From Azadirachta indica (taxonomy: Eukaryota > Streptophyta > Magnoliopsida > Sapindales > Meliaceae), in NCBI GenBank assembly GCA_022749755.1, contig CM040441.1, positions 5,378,890 to 5,442,889 on the forward strand: a stretch of 64,000 bases of DNA, given 5' to 3'. Under the pieces are notes generated by a model. That model did no database searches. It saw only the letters and a list, made by a program, of their open reading frames with translations, and had not been told where the DNA came from. Numbering within the stretch: the first letter of the stretch is position 1; every line of letters begins with the position of its first letter. The position numbers and the translations under genes were made by a program. Of the stretch, positions 23,511-36,401 are shown in pieces.

Positions 23511-25434
23511 TAGGGATGGCAATAGGGTTGGGTGAGGGTAGAGAGGCATGCCCTATTTCCCATTTCGTTTTTTATCTTAACTGTTATTCTCCAATAAATT
23601 TAATGGGGTTGGGATGGAAAATCCTGCATAGAGAATGGGTTTCCTATTACCGTACTAATTTTATATTTTATATTATTTTATAAATTAATTTTAGTAATAT
23701 AAAAATTTAATTAACTTAAATAAAAATATTATTAATATATTATTAGAAACACAATTTAGAGTTTTTTTTTTTAATTTTTTTACTTTTTATTTATACATTC
23801 TATTTTTTATAACATTAATTTCTAACCCCTTTTTTTATTACTAATTATTTTTAATTATAATATATAATTTTAGAAATTATAGTATCAAACTATATTTAAA
23901 TATATAAAACATAATTTATAAATTATAATATATTTATATTATGTTTTAACGGGGAATAGGGTGAGGTGGGGTGGGGTGGGGTGGGAAGAATTAAACTAAT
24001 CTTCATCCTATTAATAAATTAGAGATTAATTTCTCTCCATTCTTTGCCTCATTTTCCATAAATTTATCTAAATTTTTCTTCGTTGGGGGCGAATCCCGGT
24101 GAGTCTGGGGTCTTATGCAAAATTTTGTCATTTTTAGAAAGATTTAGGATGACAATAGAGCGGGGTGAGGGTAGGGAGGCATGCCCTATTCTCCATCTAG
24201 TTTTCTATCTTGACCCCCATTCTCTGCCCCATTCTCTAATAAATTTAATGGGGGTAGGGATGGAGAATCTAGCATAGAGAATGGATTCCTCATTCCCGTA
24301 CTAATTTTGTATTTTATATTATTTTATAAATTAATTTTAATAATATAAAAAATTAATTAACTTAAAAAAAATATTATTAATATATTATTAGAAACACAAT
24401 TTAGAGTTTTTTTAATTTTTAATTTTTAATTTTTTATTTATATATTCTATTTTTTATAACATTAATTCATGACCCCATAATTTTTTATTACCAATTACTT
24501 TTAATTATAATATATAATTTTAGAAATTATAGTATCAAAATATATTTAAATATATAAAACTTAATTTATAAATTATAATATATTTATATTATATTTTAAT
24601 AGAGAATGAGGTGAGGTGGGGTGGGAAGAATTAAACTAATCTCCATCCCATTATAAATTAGGGATTAATTTATCTTTATTCTTTACCTCATTTTTCATAA
24701 ATTTACTTAAATTCTTTCTCGTTGGGGGCAAATTCTTGTGAGTTTGGGGTCCCCTGTGGAATTTTGCCATCTCTAGAAGGATTTAGGGATGACAATGGGG
24801 TGGGTTAAGGGTAGGGAGGTATGCCCTATTCCCCATTTCGTTTTCTATCTTAACCCTTATTCTCCAATAAATTTAATGAGGTGGGGATGGAGAATCCTGC
24901 ATAAAGAATGGATTCCCCATTTCCATACTAATTTTGTATTTTATATTATTTTATAAATTAATTTTAATAATATAAAAATTAATTAATTTAAATAAAAATA
25001 TTATTAATATATTATTAGAAACACAATTTAGAGTTTTTTTAATTTTTAATTTTTTACTTTTTTTTATATATTCTATTTTTTATAATATTAATTCATGACT
25101 TCATAATTTTTTATTACTAATTACTTTTAATTATAATATATAATTTTAAAAATTGTAGTATCAAATTATATTTAAATATATAATTTAATTTATAAATTAT
25201 AATATATTTATATTATGTTTTAATAGGGAATTGAGTGGGAGTGGAGTGGGGGGGTGGGGTGGGGTGAGGTGGGGTGGAGTGGAAAGAACTAAACTAATCT
25301 CCGTCCCATTAATAAATTAAAGATTAATTTCTACCAATTTCTTATCCTATTTTCGATAAATTTACCTAAATTCTTCCTCGTTGGTGGCGCATCCCTGTGA
25401 GTCTGGGGTCCAATGGAGAATTTTGCCATCTTTA
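23511..25434. mobile_element. Tandem array of three hAT-like MITEs, right arm
   Basis: Mirror of 10062-11983. The 8-bp flanks are GAAAGATT (23503-23510) and GAAAGACT (25435-25442), with the same word between units. On this strand the units carry G-rich tracts of the GGGGT type, notably 25237-25285. The right arm has a slightly longer G run there than the left. Confidence 0.75.
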
Positions 25435-25442
25435 GAAAGACT

Positions 25443-26648
25443 ACTTATTATTAGACTTATGAAGTGTGCTAAATATACCTTTAGTTTTGAGAAGATATGA
25501 AAACACTTCACTTTATTTATTTTGGTTAATTCATTTTATTATAATATTATCATTTTAGTTCCTGAATTTTGGTAAAATAACTAAAATGTCAAATTCAAAA
25601 TTATTTTATTTTATTATTTTAAAAAATTTTCAAAAAATAATTATTTAAATTAAATGTTAAACTGAATTTGAAAAAATTGATATACTAAAATGCTTCTAAC
25701 CTCTCTTTTTGTTTTCTTAACTTTCTTGGTAATAATTTAGTATATAATGATCATAAAAAGTTTTAGATAAAATATGCATAATATTTTATTTAACATATAT
25801 TTAAAATTATATTATTTTTATTATATTTTTTTTTTATAAATAAACACATAACTAATATAAATAATAAATAAATAAATTTTATATTTATTATAAATAAAGA
25901 CAATCAAAATTATCTTTTAAAGTCAACATTAAATTTAATTCATATATTATAATTTATTATTCTCCTTTTTTTGTCACAAAATAATTACTTTGATTTGCCC
26001 CAATTTATACTTAGCATTTTAATTCAGATAAGAGATATTCCTATATATCCCTCTATTTTTGAGAAAATATTGGATCCTTTATCCAAATTAAAATATTAAC
26101 AATTAGTTAGACAAATCTAAATAATTACTTTATGACCAAAACGAGAATAATAAATTGTAATATATGAATTAAATTTAATTAATGTTGTATTATATTTTAA
26201 ATTGGTGTTAGGAGTAAAATTATTCTACTTATTTAAGTTAATTTGTTTTTAATAGTAAATTACGTAATAGATAATTTTATAATAAATTTTTTTTATTAAA
26301 ATATCAGTGTTTAGCATAAATTGCAGGGCGCAAACCAAATAGTAATAATATAACGAATATTTGGGCAAGGGATTAAACAAATATTGACCAAAATACTTTA
26401 CACAGAGTGATTATTTTACAATATTAAGAATATTTTCTCAAACATTGACTCTTATCTCAAATTAAAGTCATATTGCAATATCAAATCACATCACGCCATG
26501 CTATATTATTTATTCTTATTATTGAATCCAAATTCGGATCAGATCTAAATCAAACATTTCTGAACCTCAAACAATTATTCTTAAAAACATTTTTGGCATT
26601 ATTGGAGTGTTGGTGCCACAATTACAAAAAGCAACAATGATAAGAAAC
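25443..26648. other. AT-rich intergenic DNA downstream of gene A, right arm
   Basis: Mirror of 8848-10053. Homology with the 3' flank of A' is visible from about 26330 to 26648. A small rearranged AT stretch near 25815-25835 differs from the left arm. No gene was seen. Confidence 0.6.
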
Positions 26649-27995
26649 CTATAGTTTTGACACGACAGAGTCGTGAAACCTTACGCGACGTCGAGAAGTG
26701 AAGGCTAAAATATCAGGATGCTGTTGAAACCAAAGCATATCATTTTCTTCCAAGCAAATCCAGGCCTCGATTCCTTTCCCATCTTTAGTTTCAAAGAGAA
26801 AAATCACCCTCCTATGCAGACCATCAGAGCTCAACCAGATTGGCTTTCCCCAACCAACATCAAAATCATAAAGGCCAGCAAACTGTATCATGCTAGTGAA
26901 GAAATACATGTCCACTCCATTTATGCCGTCAAATCCCTCCATTAACACTTTCTGAAAATTGCTCGTGAAGGACAAAACATCATCTACTGTTTGCATAGCT
27001 TCACTGTCTTTCAATCCTTTTGCCATTGCTTCGTCGATTAGTGTAACTAAGTGAAGCAACTCAATCTTGTTTTGTTGATCGCTTGGAATTAATTTAGCCA
27101 GCGCCACATTACAGAAATTTCCGAAGCAATTCTGTGATTGAGGCAGCAGACCTGTTCTCCCTCGCATGTTAACGGTGTGTATAATAACAGATGGCCTTCG
27201 TCGATCCTTTTTCGATGCCTCCAGTTTGATCAGAGTCCTCCATATCAACGCCGATACCACCACAGTCCTCGAAGGTTGCTTCTGCTGCTGGCCACTGACG
27301 AGCTTCGCTGTAAGATTTGAAATTGCTTCTCCATTGAAGAAGAACGATTTTGTAACATTATTTTTTCCGCTTTCTTTATCTGGATTCCTATCCATTCCTT
27401 CTCTTGCAGGGATAACAGAATGCAAATCAAAACTCATGGGATTTACGTTTGCAACATTAGCCTTCCCTTCTCTGCATGCAGTACCAGCAAATGCTTCGAT
27501 GAATTTGTAGAGACCAAATCCATCAGAAATTCTATGTGTTAGACAAAAACCAACAGCACGACCTCCACATCGGAACTTGTTGAATTGTATTGTTACCAAA
27601 GGACTGGCGGACGACTCTACCTGACGAGCTAATAGACAACTCAGAAGCTCTCCTGTTGCTGAGTCTCCATTGATAAGCCGACACAGATCTTCGCTCACTT
27701 GCGCTTCTACAAACAAAGCACCCTGATCACTGCAATCAATCGATAAATCTTCTTCAATATATCTTCCGGCTAGAGGGTAAAACAAGGTTAGGGTTTCAGA
27801 GAACGATTTCTGCAGCCGGGCAATATCAGAATCAAGATCATAGCCGCTACTACTAACAGGGTAATAGTGTAAAATGATGCTCATGTAGTGAGGCTGTTGT
27901 CGTTGATCTAACACAGATAGTTTATACTTGCGAAGGTGCTGTGGCGTTGGTTTTGAAGGCTTTATCAACTCTGTGCGTTGGATTTCAACCTTCAT
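26649..27995 (-). CDS. BAHD acyltransferase A, right-arm copy (vinorine-synthase-like)
   Basis: Encodes exactly the same 448-residue protein as 7501-8847, with HRISD (H154/D158) and the variant DVGWG (379-383). It is intronless and convergent with psi-B across about 3.9 kb, matching the convergent layout of B' and A' in the outer module. If the palindrome is an assembly error, this and the left-arm gene are one gene or two alleles. If real, they are two functional copies under identical promoters. Confidence 0.93.
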   Translation of the reverse strand: MKVEIQRTELIKPSKPTPQHLRKYKLSVLDQRQQPHYMSIILHYYPVSSSGYDLDSDIARLQKSFSETLTLFYPLAGRYIEEDLSIDCSDQGALFVEAQVSEDLCRLINGDSATGELLSCLLARQVESSASPLVTIQFNKFRCGGRAVGFCLTHRISDGFGLYKFIEAFAGTACREGKANVANVNPMSFDLHSVIPAREGMDRNPDKESGKNNVTKSFFFNGEAISNLTAKLVSGQQQKQPSRTVVVSALIWRTLIKLEASKKDRRRPSVIIHTVNMRGRTGLLPQSQNCFGNFCNVALAKLIPSDQQNKIELLHLVTLIDEAMAKGLKDSEAMQTVDDVLSFTSNFQKVLMEGFDGINGVDMYFFTSMIQFAGLYDFDVGWGKPIWLSSDGLHRRVIFLFETKDGKGIEAWICLEENDMLWFQQHPDILAFTSRRRVRFHDSVVSKL

Positions 27996-28078
27996 TATGT
28001 GGCTTTCAAGAGGAGATATAAAAGTTGTAGTTTGTGTTCAAGCAATATACACGTATACAACATTTTGAAAAAGAATCA

Positions 28079-28085
28079 TTTATAT
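28079..28085 (-). promoter_or_regulatory. Putative TATA box of BAHD gene A, right arm
   Basis: Mirror of 7412-7418: TATAAAT on the minus strand, about 85-90 bp upstream of the ATG and kept in A'. Confidence 0.42.
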
Positions 28086-28406
28086 AAATAAGAAAATAAA
28101 ATGCATAGAAATTATCGAAAGCATTTAGATTATATTCTCATATAACTAACCTCAGAAGAGAATAGCCTTTGTATTGCAAGCGATGAATTAATACCAATTA
28201 ATTAGGGCGGCTAGTTTTAGTGCGTAATTAATTAACCATTAGTTTTATTCTTAAAAGAGAAAAATTAATTCTTCAAACTAACTTTTTCTCATATATATAT
28301 GTATATATATATATATATATAAGACTTTCCTTTGCTCGTAAATTTGCTATTAACAGTAAAAGAGAAGTTGGATTTGTAAACTTTTGTTCGTTCTTATTCA
28401 TTAATA

Positions 28407-28843
28407 AGGAAGAAAATTTTCTGTTTTGAGTTGAAGTTTTGAGTGCTTCCAAATAAAAGGTAAGAAAATAAATGAATTTATGATTTTCAAATTTTTGGTC
28501 TTTCCATTTTTATTCCAATGAAGGAAAAGAAAAGGGTGAGGAGTTGTTGTTTTTTTTTTTTTTTTAAAAAGTGAGTTTGAAAATTTTTTTTGTTCTTTTT
28601 CATTAATAAGGAAGAAAATTTTCCGTTTTGGGTTGAAGTTTTGTGTGCTTTGAAATAAAAGGTAAGAAAACAAATAAATTTATAATTTTCAAATTTTTGG
28701 TTGAAGTTTTGTGTGCTTTGAAATAAAAGGTAAGAAAATAAATAAATTTATAATTTTCAAATTTTTGGTCTTTCCGTTTTTATTCCAGTGAAGGAAAAGA
28801 AAAGGGTGAGGAAAAAAAAGATTATTTTTTTAAAAAAAAGGTG
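28407..28843. repeat. Promoter-region direct duplications, right arm
   Basis: Mirror of 6655-7090. Two adjacent units containing 'GGTTGAAGTTTTGTGTGCTTTGA' lie at about 28630-28760, with a diverged third copy near 28430. The A-run inside differs by a few bases from the left arm. Confidence 0.7.
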
Positions 28844-29194
28844 AGTTTGAAAATTTTGTTTATCTTAGAATAAAAATAAAGATTAATCAACTAAAACGAA
28901 AAGATGAAATGAAATTTTTGCCATTCAATAAATGATTAAAACTCAAGAAAAAAAATAGGAGAGAATCCTAAACTGCGAGCATCGAGTTCGGATTTTATTT
29001 AAATTAGAATGTTGGGAGCTAAACATTACACTCTACTTTCTTAATTATATATATAAATAAGGATTAGTGACCAATTAACTTTATACTTTTTTTTTTACAT
29101 TATTCATAAATTGTTAGATTTAGTCACTTTCAATAGTTGATATTATATTTTACATTTACATTAAAATTTAATAGTTTATAAATAATATAAAAAT

Positions 29195-30501
29195 TGAAAT
29201 TCTACTAAAGCAACCTAAAAGGGAAGTGAATTGGGTTTTCAAACATTTTAACAATTTTAAAGTAATCCAATAACCAACACAAAAAAATTCAAATTCTTCT
29301 AAGTTATAGTACAATAAATTCAACATATAATTCTAATAACCAATGTGTGAATATCAGCAAATTAAGCTTTAAGTGTGTAAGAGTAATATATATAATAAAT
29401 ACAAACATAAACAATAATAAAGAGTGTAGAGAGAGAGATCAAACATAATAGCTTTTACTTGGTTCAGCAAATTCTGGTCTATGTACACGCTTCCAAACTA
29501 ATTCGCTTGAGGAATTTACTATAATGCCTTCAATCCAAAGCAAGCAAATACAATGTCAAGTGGACTTCCGAATACTACTTAAACTTTACACTAAGAGAAC
29601 TTAATCAGGTGCCTCTCCAACCTTTATAAATAAATGATTTTTGAGTGTCTCTTAAACCTTCTAACACAAGATAATTTAATCTCTTTCTATCTTAAAAGAT
29701 TACAGGATGAAATAATCTTGATCAAATAAATTAATTAAGTATAAGATAACACTCTTTTTATTTTACAAGTAAAATGCTACAGCATATAGAGAATTTGGTG
29801 TTTGATTTGGAAATGAAAGCTTCAATTTTTGTAATGCACTTCTCAAACATGAAACAAACTTTCCCAATGGTGTAAAATTTGTTCTAAATGAGTTTAAACT
29901 TGTATTTATACTAAAATTTAGAAAACTAGTCGTTAGGGGTGCTAAAATTCAATTTTTCCAAAAGTTCACTCAATCAAATAGGTCAAGTTGGTCGACCAAG
30001 TGGTCCAAGTCAATTTGGAAGTCATTCTGCCTCAGTTTGATCGACTAAGTTAAAAAGGTTTGAAAATGCATTGTTCACCGACACTATCTGCAGGTTTGAA
30101 AATTTTACGTTTTAATCCAATTTTATGTTTTAAAATTTTGCATTTTGGTTCCCAAAAACTTATGACTATTTTTATATACTAAAGTATTAACACCAAAATC
30201 TTATAACCATATTAGTTTTTAAAAAGCAGTAAATATGTGTAAATTAATATTCAATTTTAAAGACACATTACAAATAAAAGATCACCTAATGTGTGTGTTT
30301 TAAATTCTTTAAATCTACTCTTAGGAATTCCAATTTTGCTCTTCATGAATGCCTGATTTGGGATGTCCTTTTGAATTTTTACAATTGCATTCAAATTTTT
30401 CATGCTAACAATATTACAAATGCTACAAAAAAATTTAGTTAATCAAGGATACTAATGTTCATTATCATCAAAATAATAGCTTATTAACCTTAAGGCTAAC
30501 A
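29195..30501 (-). mobile_element. Solo copia (SIRE-like) LTR, right arm
   Basis: Mirror of 5000-6311, flanked by AAAAT at 29190-29194 and 30502-30506. In the outer module the sequence reads straight through ('AATAATATAAAA...AAATTGTGTAAAA', about 45205-45230), the unoccupied site. Confidence 0.75.
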
Positions 30502-30515
30502 AAAATTGTGTAAAA

Positions 30516-32974
30516 TTAAGAGATAGCTTATTTAAATATGATACTTGACTACAATACATTGAATTTAAAGATAATATATCAAATTCTTTTTAAATAGAAG
30601 TACAAAAATTAACATGCACACACACACAGAGGGAAGGATTGAAAGGCCAATATTTTTATACATATATTTATATTCATTTATAGATTAATGGATTTATGCA
30701 CTTTTAACAGTTGAAATTAAATCTGACATATACATTAATTACATATTATTATTTACATGTATTATATTCAATTTCAATTATTGAAAGTGTATAAATCTAG
30801 TAATTTTATAAGTGATGTAAAAATATGCATAAAAATATAGAGTTCCAGATCTGTTCCCTATGTGTTTATATATAAAAGGTTTAGAGTTGCACTCCCTTTG
30901 TTTGCTTTCCCTTATTTGAATTGATGTTTTTGGAGTAATTTTACTTTTTCTTAAACCCTCGAAAAGTATAGTTTGGATCAATTTATTAAACATCTTACTT
31001 AATTGCATTTTCAATATTATTAATAAACTGTACTTCAGGAGTTGTTTACTTCTTTTACTGAAATCTAAATAATTAAATTTAAAATTTTAAGAGTCATTTA
31101 TTTTTTAACTTATATTTAAATATTTGCTAAAAATGTCTCAATATAATTAAATTAAAAATTTTGATTTAAATCTGAATGATTAAATGTCTAAATAATTAAA
31201 TTTTTTTATTTCCAAAAATATTCCTATTTTATTAATATATTTACTAACAAATTGAAATTTTAATTAACTAATTTTGACGTATTTCTTTTTTGTTATTGGT
31301 TTCCTCTGCTTGTTTTTTTAATTCTTCTCAATTCTTAATCATAAGTTAATTTTTCTCTTAATTTGATTAAAAAAAATTTATGCATAATATATATACATCT
31401 ATATATTATGTGGGTTTTATGCAAAAGAATTTTTTTCTATTATTTTTAACTTTTTTTCATGTTTGCTAAAATTTAACTTTTTGACTTCTTATTGCTAATT
31501 TATATTAATTTTTTTAACTAGATAATTAAACTTCGATTTTTTGCCTAATATGGTTCGTTTTAGTTTGTTTGATTGATTATTTAGCTGATATTTTTATTAT
31601 GTTCGTTTAGAGAAGATTTTAAAGATTTTTGTGATAATATATGGTTTAATTAATCAATTTTAGGAATTTTTAGTAAATATTATCAAATAAGAACAATCGA
31701 TGTAAATGATTAAACTTTTTTCAACGATTTTCGTTTTTTAATATAGAGATCTCATTTTTTGTAAAATTTTATTTATTACAAGAGATTAGGCAAAAAGTAC
31801 AGACAGTATATTATTTAAAAGAGTATATATGCCCAATTATCAATTTTCAAACTTTTTAATTTTGTAAAAATGAATAATTGAATACTTATTTTTTGATATC
31901 TAAAAAAAAAAAAAAACATATCATTCAAATTGAGATTTTTAATAAATTCATATTTTAGTCATGTTCAGATTTTAAACAAAAAAACAAAAGCTATCTTAAT
32001 CAAATTATTTCAGCTATTAGTTACAAAGATCTTTTTCTCAAATCCTAAAAAATTATCAGTTAAATTTTATTAATTTAATGAGTCGACACACACACAGATA
32101 TATAAAGATTTGGAATTGTATTTCCTTCGGTTATATTCTCTCGTTTGAATTGGTGTATTTGGAATAATTTTACTTTTTCTTAAACCCTTAAAAAGTATAC
32201 TTTTAATTGGGTTATTAAACATCTTACTTAGATGAGTCGAATTATTTCAGGTATCAGTTATTATCAATTAAATCCTTAAAATCTTTAGAAAAAATTATTT
32301 TCGTCTTTTGACCAAATTTTTTTATATTTTTTCTGTTAAGTTGTATAAATGTAAGAACATCGCATTCTTATTAACTACCCCAGCTATAAAGTATGAACCT
32401 TACGGATAGTACACAAATTTACCTAACTCTCCCCACAAAGAAGAACACGTAGCCCTTATTAATTAATTTAATAATCAATGAAAATTAATTGGCAATAATT
32501 AATATAGTTGTTTCCTTCTAATTTATTCATAACACATGTTATCAGTACAACTAATTGCAAAAAGAATTTAATTTTATTATGTCTTCAGTTTAATATTTTT
32601 CATAATTAAATATTTCTCTTATGTTTTTAATTAAATACTTTTTATTTTTTATTTAATATAACTAGTTTAATTTAATATAACTGTTTTTAATTATGGGTAT
32701 TTTTTTGGTTGCCATTCAATTAGGTCCTCCATAACAGAAAATAACATTGGTTAATTATTAATTATCCATTAATATATTATTTTAATGTTGATATCGATGC
32801 ATTTTTTTATCAATTTAGTTCTGAGTCTAATGTTTATCTTTTTAAGTTACATTGTTATCTGCATATAGATATTGTTAAATATTTTTATTGAAATAATAAT
32901 GACAATTACCATTAAATGTGCTTAAAAATATATTTAGTTGACCTCCGATAAGTGAATAAATTAAATATGAAATA
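30516..32974. other. AT-rich intergenic DNA, right arm
   Basis: Mirror of 2531-4999, holding the same dispersed pair of 130-bp repeats. No gene, RNA gene or intact element was recognised. Confidence 0.6.
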
Positions 32975-35548
32975 GATAATAAGCAACCCAATAAGGCATG
33001 AATTGAGTCTCTAAAATAAATTGCAACAAATTCGGTTTTTAACTCAAATAATCACAAATTCAATCCAAACACAAATTAGGGATCTTTTAAGAGATAGAGA
33101 AATAAACAAAAGAATTTATATTGGTTCAACAACAATTCGGTTTACATCCACGCCTTTAAAACTCACTCGAAATACTTACTAACAACAAAACTTGATTTCA
33201 CAAGACTTTATAATTATAACCTAAAGTTTGAAATTCTATAATACTTATAATGTTTGGCTCATCCCAAACCACAATCTCATTCAACCAAGTGAAAGGCCCA
33301 CCTCTTTCACTTCTTACAATAAAAACAAAGTTGAATATGAAAAAAAAATTTACAAAAATGATCTCCTCGAGTTAGATAATAAGATTAAAAATTCTTAGAG
33401 ATTATAATATGTATATGATGATTTGTAGCTTAAGAGTATAATATTTAATGATATTTATATTTTTGCTATATGATTATACTTGAATTATCTATCATTAAAT
33501 AACATATTTAGCATTATTTAATCCGTTTTGAGCAGTTACTTTTCTTTCTAATTATTTTAGTTTTATTTTATAGGTGTTGACTTGTTTGATCATAAAAGAC
33601 ATGAAAATAGAGTATAGAAACATATTCTCTAACCATTCATGAAAACCACAAAGTTTTGTTCTTGGAGATAAAAATGCAAGCAAATGAGAATTAACATGAA
33701 TAAATATCATAACAATGACAAAATTCAAAATAAATAAAAGAGTAGGGATCTTATTGAAGTTAAGCGCATGATTTGTCTTTCCAATGTCGCGCTAAATTTT
33801 CTCTCCCTACAATCCAGGCTTTTTTTTTTTTTTTTTTTCATCTTACTCGACTCATTTTTTATCCTTAAATTAAAATAGATGGCCAAATTTAATGTTATAT
33901 CAATTTTTGATATTTTTCTCATCAAGGGCTACTACAGCCACTTTAAGAGAGTGAGTTCTAAAGAGAAAAAAAAGGATAAAGAGAGAGAAATTAACCTATA
34001 GATAGAGAGAAGAAATTTAAGAAAATAAAGGATGAATGTATGAAGTCTTGAGGATGAAAATTCTCCAAATTTAGTTTTATCTCTCTCCTTATTTTATTTC
34101 ATCATAAATTGAACAATTTTTATATTTATTAAGATTATGTAATTGATTGTTAAATTTTTTATTATTAAACTTGAACTCTATTTCATATATTGTTAAACTT
34201 ATTTTTTTAAAGTAATGACTAATTTATTAGAAATATTTATTTTTTAATGTTATTTTATTTTCTATTTGATATTTTATATTGAATACTTATCACGATGATT
34301 AATACTTTTAAATATTTGGTTAGTATTTGAATAAAATGTGAATTGATATACATTTAAAAAATAAATATTATATCTAAACTCGTAAATTGCATATTATATA
34401 AAAATGTATTAATATTTTTTATGTAAATTAATTGGCAATTATTACTAATTGTATTGCACTTTTATTTAATTTAATTTACATAGAGATATAGTAAATTTTT
34501 AAGTATACAATATTTTCGATTGATATTGAGAGAAACTGTCGAATAAGAAAGGATAATAACTGACAATATTAGTATTAAATCAAAATAACGTCAATTGAAG
34601 AATTAGATAGACTAATTAAAATGAAAACATTTGTCCTAAAATTTTCTATTAATTAAATCTTTTAATTAATTTGTTAAGTAGTTAATTTTTGTCTATTTTA
34701 ATTTTTTACTTAAATTAAAAATCGATTTCTTCAAATAAATTCAAATAATAGATTGTATTTCTCATAGGTTCGACAGCCTTTTTATATTATATTACTTGTT
34801 ATGATTCCATATATTGATGGGTATCACGCCCACACTGTACTAATCACACAACACTTAATCTTGTAATAATTTAGGGTAGTTGAAAAACATATTTCAATAA
34901 AATGAGTGTAAAATCCTTAATTTATATCAGATTAAAAATTAGTCATTAAAAATTTAAAAATTCAAATTTTTATATGTGTCAATTAACCAAAAAGGTCAGT
35001 TCAATCGACCAAAGAAAAGTTAAAAACTATAACTTCAAAAATCCAAAAGATCAGTCGATCGGTGTAGAAAGATCAGTTGACCAATCGGTTTAGTTTGGTG
35101 GACCAACCTTAGAAAGTATTTTGTCTTTGATTCAGTTAATTAACTAGTCTGTTTTGGTGGATCGAATTGGTTTTGTTGGACCAAATGTTTTCGAACCAAT
35201 TTTCTAGCAGTTTTTAAAAAAAGCTTATATTTTGGTCCATTTTTAGAGTTTTAAAAACTTGTTGTTTAGCCTAGATTTCTAATTTTAAACCTTTTAGATT
35301 TGGTCCAATTTCTAGTTTTTTAAAGACTCGATTTTTTATCTGATTTTGAGAACTTAAAAAAATTATGCGCTTGACACAATTATCATACTCAACTACATAT
35401 ACAAGTATACATTTATGAAAATATAAAGAAATACCATACTTGTCATTGATACTTCATTTGAGCTTGATTTGTTTCTCCAATTCACAGATTGGATGATATA
35501 TGTTATAATCATTAAAATGCAGGTTTATGTGACCTTAAGGTCAATAGA
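32975..35548 (-). mobile_element. Decayed copia-type LTR with nested insertion, right arm
   Basis: Equivalent of 1-2530, but here the LTR beginning is also visible: read on the minus strand from about 35548, 'GACCTTAAGGTCACATAAACC' aligns with the TGTTAGCCTTAAGG start of the solo LTR. The LTR-like end is near 32980. The AT-rich middle (about 33350-34850) is probably a later insertion. The window's left end falls inside this LTR. Confidence 0.5.
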
Positions 35549-36393
35549 TTTTTCATATTTATTATAAAATTAAATGCTTTTTATAAGTGTATATATATAC
35601 ATATATACACTAATGTGATTGTGAAAATATATTTAATATGAAAACGAATTTCCAAGTCTTTTTTCCCTTACATTCAAAGATTCATATATAATTAGCAATC
35701 CTTCAAAATTTTGTGCTCAAACTCCACTGGTTTTAGAATTTATAAATATAGTATAGAATATCAATATAGCATAATTAAAAAATTTAATTATTATCAACAA
35801 ACAGTTTTTTTAATTGAATTTGATCCTTTAAATTTATGCTTTTACCCTTTTGCCATTAGTTATTAATGAACAAAAATTAATTAATACTTGGAATCCAGTT
35901 AAAAAATGTAGCAAAATATGTCCTTAAATAATAAAAGAACATGAAACTCAAATATCTAAATCATAAAACTTCATTCATGACTGTAATAACACAAAATTAG
36001 ATTTTCACATAATTAAAATTTAAAATGTAGCACTAAATTTTTTTCTTTTGTTGAATATGAAATGGATTTTTTTCCTCAATTTTCTAATATTTAATATAAA
36101 AGGAAAAATTACCTAAATGAGAATTGATCGCTACACTTCAGTTCAATCTCTCGATTAGAGGAGGTAAATTTTTTGCTAAAATAAATTAGAAGTAAATCAT
36201 TCATATTTGGATATATCTAAAAGTATACCATATACCAATATATCTAAGTTTATACGAAATCTGAAAACTATAATGCTAATATTATAAAATTAATAAATTG
36301 AATTAAATTAGTATAATCTAAAAACACTAAACTAATAATAGAACATGAAACTCACTTAAACACTGTCCTATTAACGCTAATAAAAAACAATAA
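35549..36393. other. AT-rich intergenic DNA between the palindrome and the outer module
   Basis: No coding or repeat structure was recognised beyond short TA tracts (near 35590). Whether this lies outside or inside the full palindrome cannot be told, because the left counterpart is beyond the window. Confidence 0.55.
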
Positions 36394-36401
36394 TTTAGAA
36401 T

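Larger units (their letters stand above)
19735..30515. repeat. Tandem-duplicated B/A module, copy 1 (inside right arm)
   Basis: From 'TTTTGTTGCAAATT' onward this block is collinear with 36889-45230: the shared 5' flank ('TTCATGGCTTATTGGCGGAGG'), psi-B versus B', the 3' flanks, gene A versus A', and the shared promoter region to about 29194 and just past the solo LTR. It is longer than copy 2 mainly because of three MITEs, two LTR insertions and promoter duplications. The left arm holds the same block inverted. Confidence 0.88.
17811..35507. repeat. Right arm of a giant inverted repeat (palindrome)
   Basis: Reverse complement of 1-17682 with only scattered small indels. Its last matched base pairs with window position 1; matching may continue further, because the left arm is cut off by the window. 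On its inner side the arm begins in the A-type foldback sequence. Confidence 0.97.
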
